Below, one piece after another: positions 60,705-64,000 of a stretch of DNA of 64,000 nt (its first letter is position 1; each line of letters starts with the position of its first letter). Source of the DNA: Streptococcus pantholopis (GTDB lineage: Bacteria > Bacillota > Bacilli > Lactobacillales > Streptococcaceae); the NCBI RefSeq assembly GCF_001642085.1, contig NZ_CP014699.1, positions 434,001 through 498,000 on the forward strand, in the 5' to 3' direction. Position numbers and translations under genes: made by a program. The notes under the pieces were generated by a model. It made no database searches. It was given only the letters and a program-made list of their open reading frames with translations, and was not told the origin of the DNA.

Positions 60705-61521
60705 TTAGAACCTGTATTCACAAAAAATGTTAAACTAAAACTATGACACGAAAAGCATATGATACTGATTTAACTGATGAAGAATGGGCTAAGCTAGAAC
60801 CCTATTTTTCTAAACATCGTACCTATAAATGGGCCAAACGAGAACTTGTTAATGCGACCTTGTACATCACCAAAACAGGCTGTCAGTGGCGCATGCTTCC
60901 CCATGACTTTCCCCCATATCCAACTGTGTGGATCTTCTTTCGTCGTGCTAAGGAAAGTGGGCTTTGGGATACCATTTTAGCAGAGCTTGTTAAAAAAAGC
61001 GACTAAAAGCGGGTAGAGCAGTCTCTCCAACCTATGCTATCATTGATTCTCAAAGCGTGAAGACAACGGATGCGGCAGAGGAACGTGGCATTGATGGCGG
61101 CAAAAAAGTCAAAGGGAGAAAGCGCCACATCGTTGTTGACACCATGGGAAATCTTCTTGATGTTGTGGTTCATGCGGCCAATCTCCATGACAGCACATCA
61201 GGGATTTTGGTCGCGCGTCAAGTGATGGCGCAAATTCCAACCATCAAGGCTTTTTCGTCAGATGCTGGCTATCGGAAAAGCTTTGAGGAGATGATGACTC
61301 AGGAGTTTCAGTGTCCAGTAGACATTTCTGAGAAAATTAAGGGAAGCTGGCAAATCATCCCTAAGCGTTGGGTCGTGGAGAGAACCTTTTCGTGGTTGAA
61401 TCACTCTCGAAGGTTAGCCAAGGATGTCAAAAAATCAGTATCATCAGAAGTCGCTTTTGTAAAACTATCACAAATTAGTCGGATTTTAAGAACCTTATGA
61501 TCTTGTGAATACAGGTTCTTA
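60705..61521 (+). mobile_element. IS5-family (IS427-like) insertion sequence
   Basis: The ends carry an inverted repeat, GAACCTGTATTCACAA (60708-60723) and its complement (to 61518), flanked by a TTA duplication (60705-60707 and 61519-61521). The length is ~811 bases between the duplications. The transposase is in two frames joined at an A7 run. Complete ends and clean target duplication suggest recent insertion. Confidence 0.9.
60743..61500 (+). CDS. IS5-family transposase made by -1 frameshifting
   Basis: The first frame (60743-61006) contains DLTDEEWAKLEPYF and CQWRMLPHDFPP; the second frame carries the DDE region (YAIIDSQSVKTTD, RKRHIVVDTMG, VVERTFSWLNHSRRL) to 61500. The A7 run at ~60992-60998 (codons GTT AAA AAA AGC) allows a -1 slip giving VKKKRLKAGRAVSPTYAI, a continuous ~250-residue DDE transposase. 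Programmed frameshifting at A-runs is known in this IS group. The second frame alone has no good start before ATG-less codons. Confidence 0.85.
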
Positions 61522-61589
61522 GACTTTATCGGCAGTGCAGACACATTAAATAGGGTTAGTAAATATGATATGGCACTGAGTAAAAATAT

Positions 61590-61625
61590 AAAAAATGTCA
61601 AAAAAGAGGAAATTTTTTAAAAGAT
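61590..61625. promoter_or_regulatory. Shared ~38-bp sequence, copy 2 (upstream of the bgl promoter)
   Basis: AAAAAATGTC, an A-run, GAGGAAA, then TTTTTTAAAAGATA, directly adjoining the -35 of the beta-glucoside PTS gene. It matches 57196-57234. Confidence 0.6.
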
Positions 61626-61626
61626 A

Positions 61627-61655
61627 TTGACAGCGCTTGCATTTCGATTTATAAT
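61627..61655 (+). promoter_or_regulatory. bgl promoter with an overlapping cre site
   Basis: TTGACA (61627-61632), a 17-base spacer and TATAAT (61650-61655) form a near-consensus promoter. TTGACAGCGCTTGCAT (61627-61642) matches the CcpA cre consensus WTGNNARCGNWWWCAW at all but one position and covers the -35, so glucose repression by CcpA is expected. Confidence 0.8.
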
Positions 61656-61712
61656 AATTTTGTAAAAAGTTACGGTTTTTTTTGACAAAAATTTCACAAA
61701 AAGAGGTGGACT

Positions 61713-64000
<2,288 letters not shown>

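Overview
The window comes from a low-GC Firmicute, almost certainly a Streptococcus and probably of the mutans group. The evidence is a separate comC facing comDE, ComE-type direct repeats in front of double-glycine bacteriocin genes, and a housekeeping backbone of rplK-rplA, pyrH, frr, cvfB-like, phoH, ybeY-dgkA-era, mutM-coaE-pmrA-rpmG-secG and rnr-smpB. Species was not determined. No rRNA, tRNA or CRISPR array was recognised.

Layout. 1-5.7 kb: the 3' end of a fructose-type PTS permease, a GH73 glucosaminidase, a small group with an amidohydrolase and a two-domain ABM protein, and an LtrA-like membrane protein. 5.9-8.3 kb: ftsK, apparently leaderless. 8.4-17.9 kb: a quorum-sensing/bacteriocin region with comC, comD, comE, a secreted thioredoxin-like protein, two pediocin-like bacteriocin/immunity cassettes, a run of small GxxxG-type bacteriocins (two of them broken), a fragment of an IS3-family element and a peptidase-exporter gene cut short. 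Seven ComE-type boxes mark the promoters. 18-24.5 kb: rplK-rplA, a RpiR/PTS/HAD sugar module, and pyrH.

24.7-30.6 kb: a type VII secretion LXG toxin island between pyrH and frr, which are usually adjacent in streptococci. It holds one complete LXG toxin, an orphan C-terminal toxin cassette, immunity candidates (one frameshifted) and two DUF4176 genes. 30.6-47.4 kb: the housekeeping backbone, broken up by a family of modular hairpin repeats that sit in 5' leaders, have replaced the end of one gene and appear to encode the C-terminus of PhoH. 47.5-54.4 kb: a LanC-like protein with a cysteine synthase, an OhrR-like regulator with a ferritin-like protein, and msrB, a disulfide reductase and msrA, which together suggest a thiol/redox neighbourhood. 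54.6-64 kb: a large membrane protein, a RpiR regulator, a second toxin island whose effector has an N-terminal lipase-like domain and a helical C-terminus (the reverse of LXG order, as in TslA-type effectors) with duplicated membrane-anchored immunity candidates upstream, an IS5-family element, and a beta-glucoside PTS gene followed by a 6-phospho-beta-glucosidase that runs off the end.

The most unusual features are the modular hairpin repeats (a constant linker alternating with exchangeable stem-loop cassettes) and the lipase effector island, where the tandem duplication carries immunity plus the toxin N-terminus. That is the mirror image of the orphan cassette in the LXG island. No type VII secretion machinery is encoded in the window.
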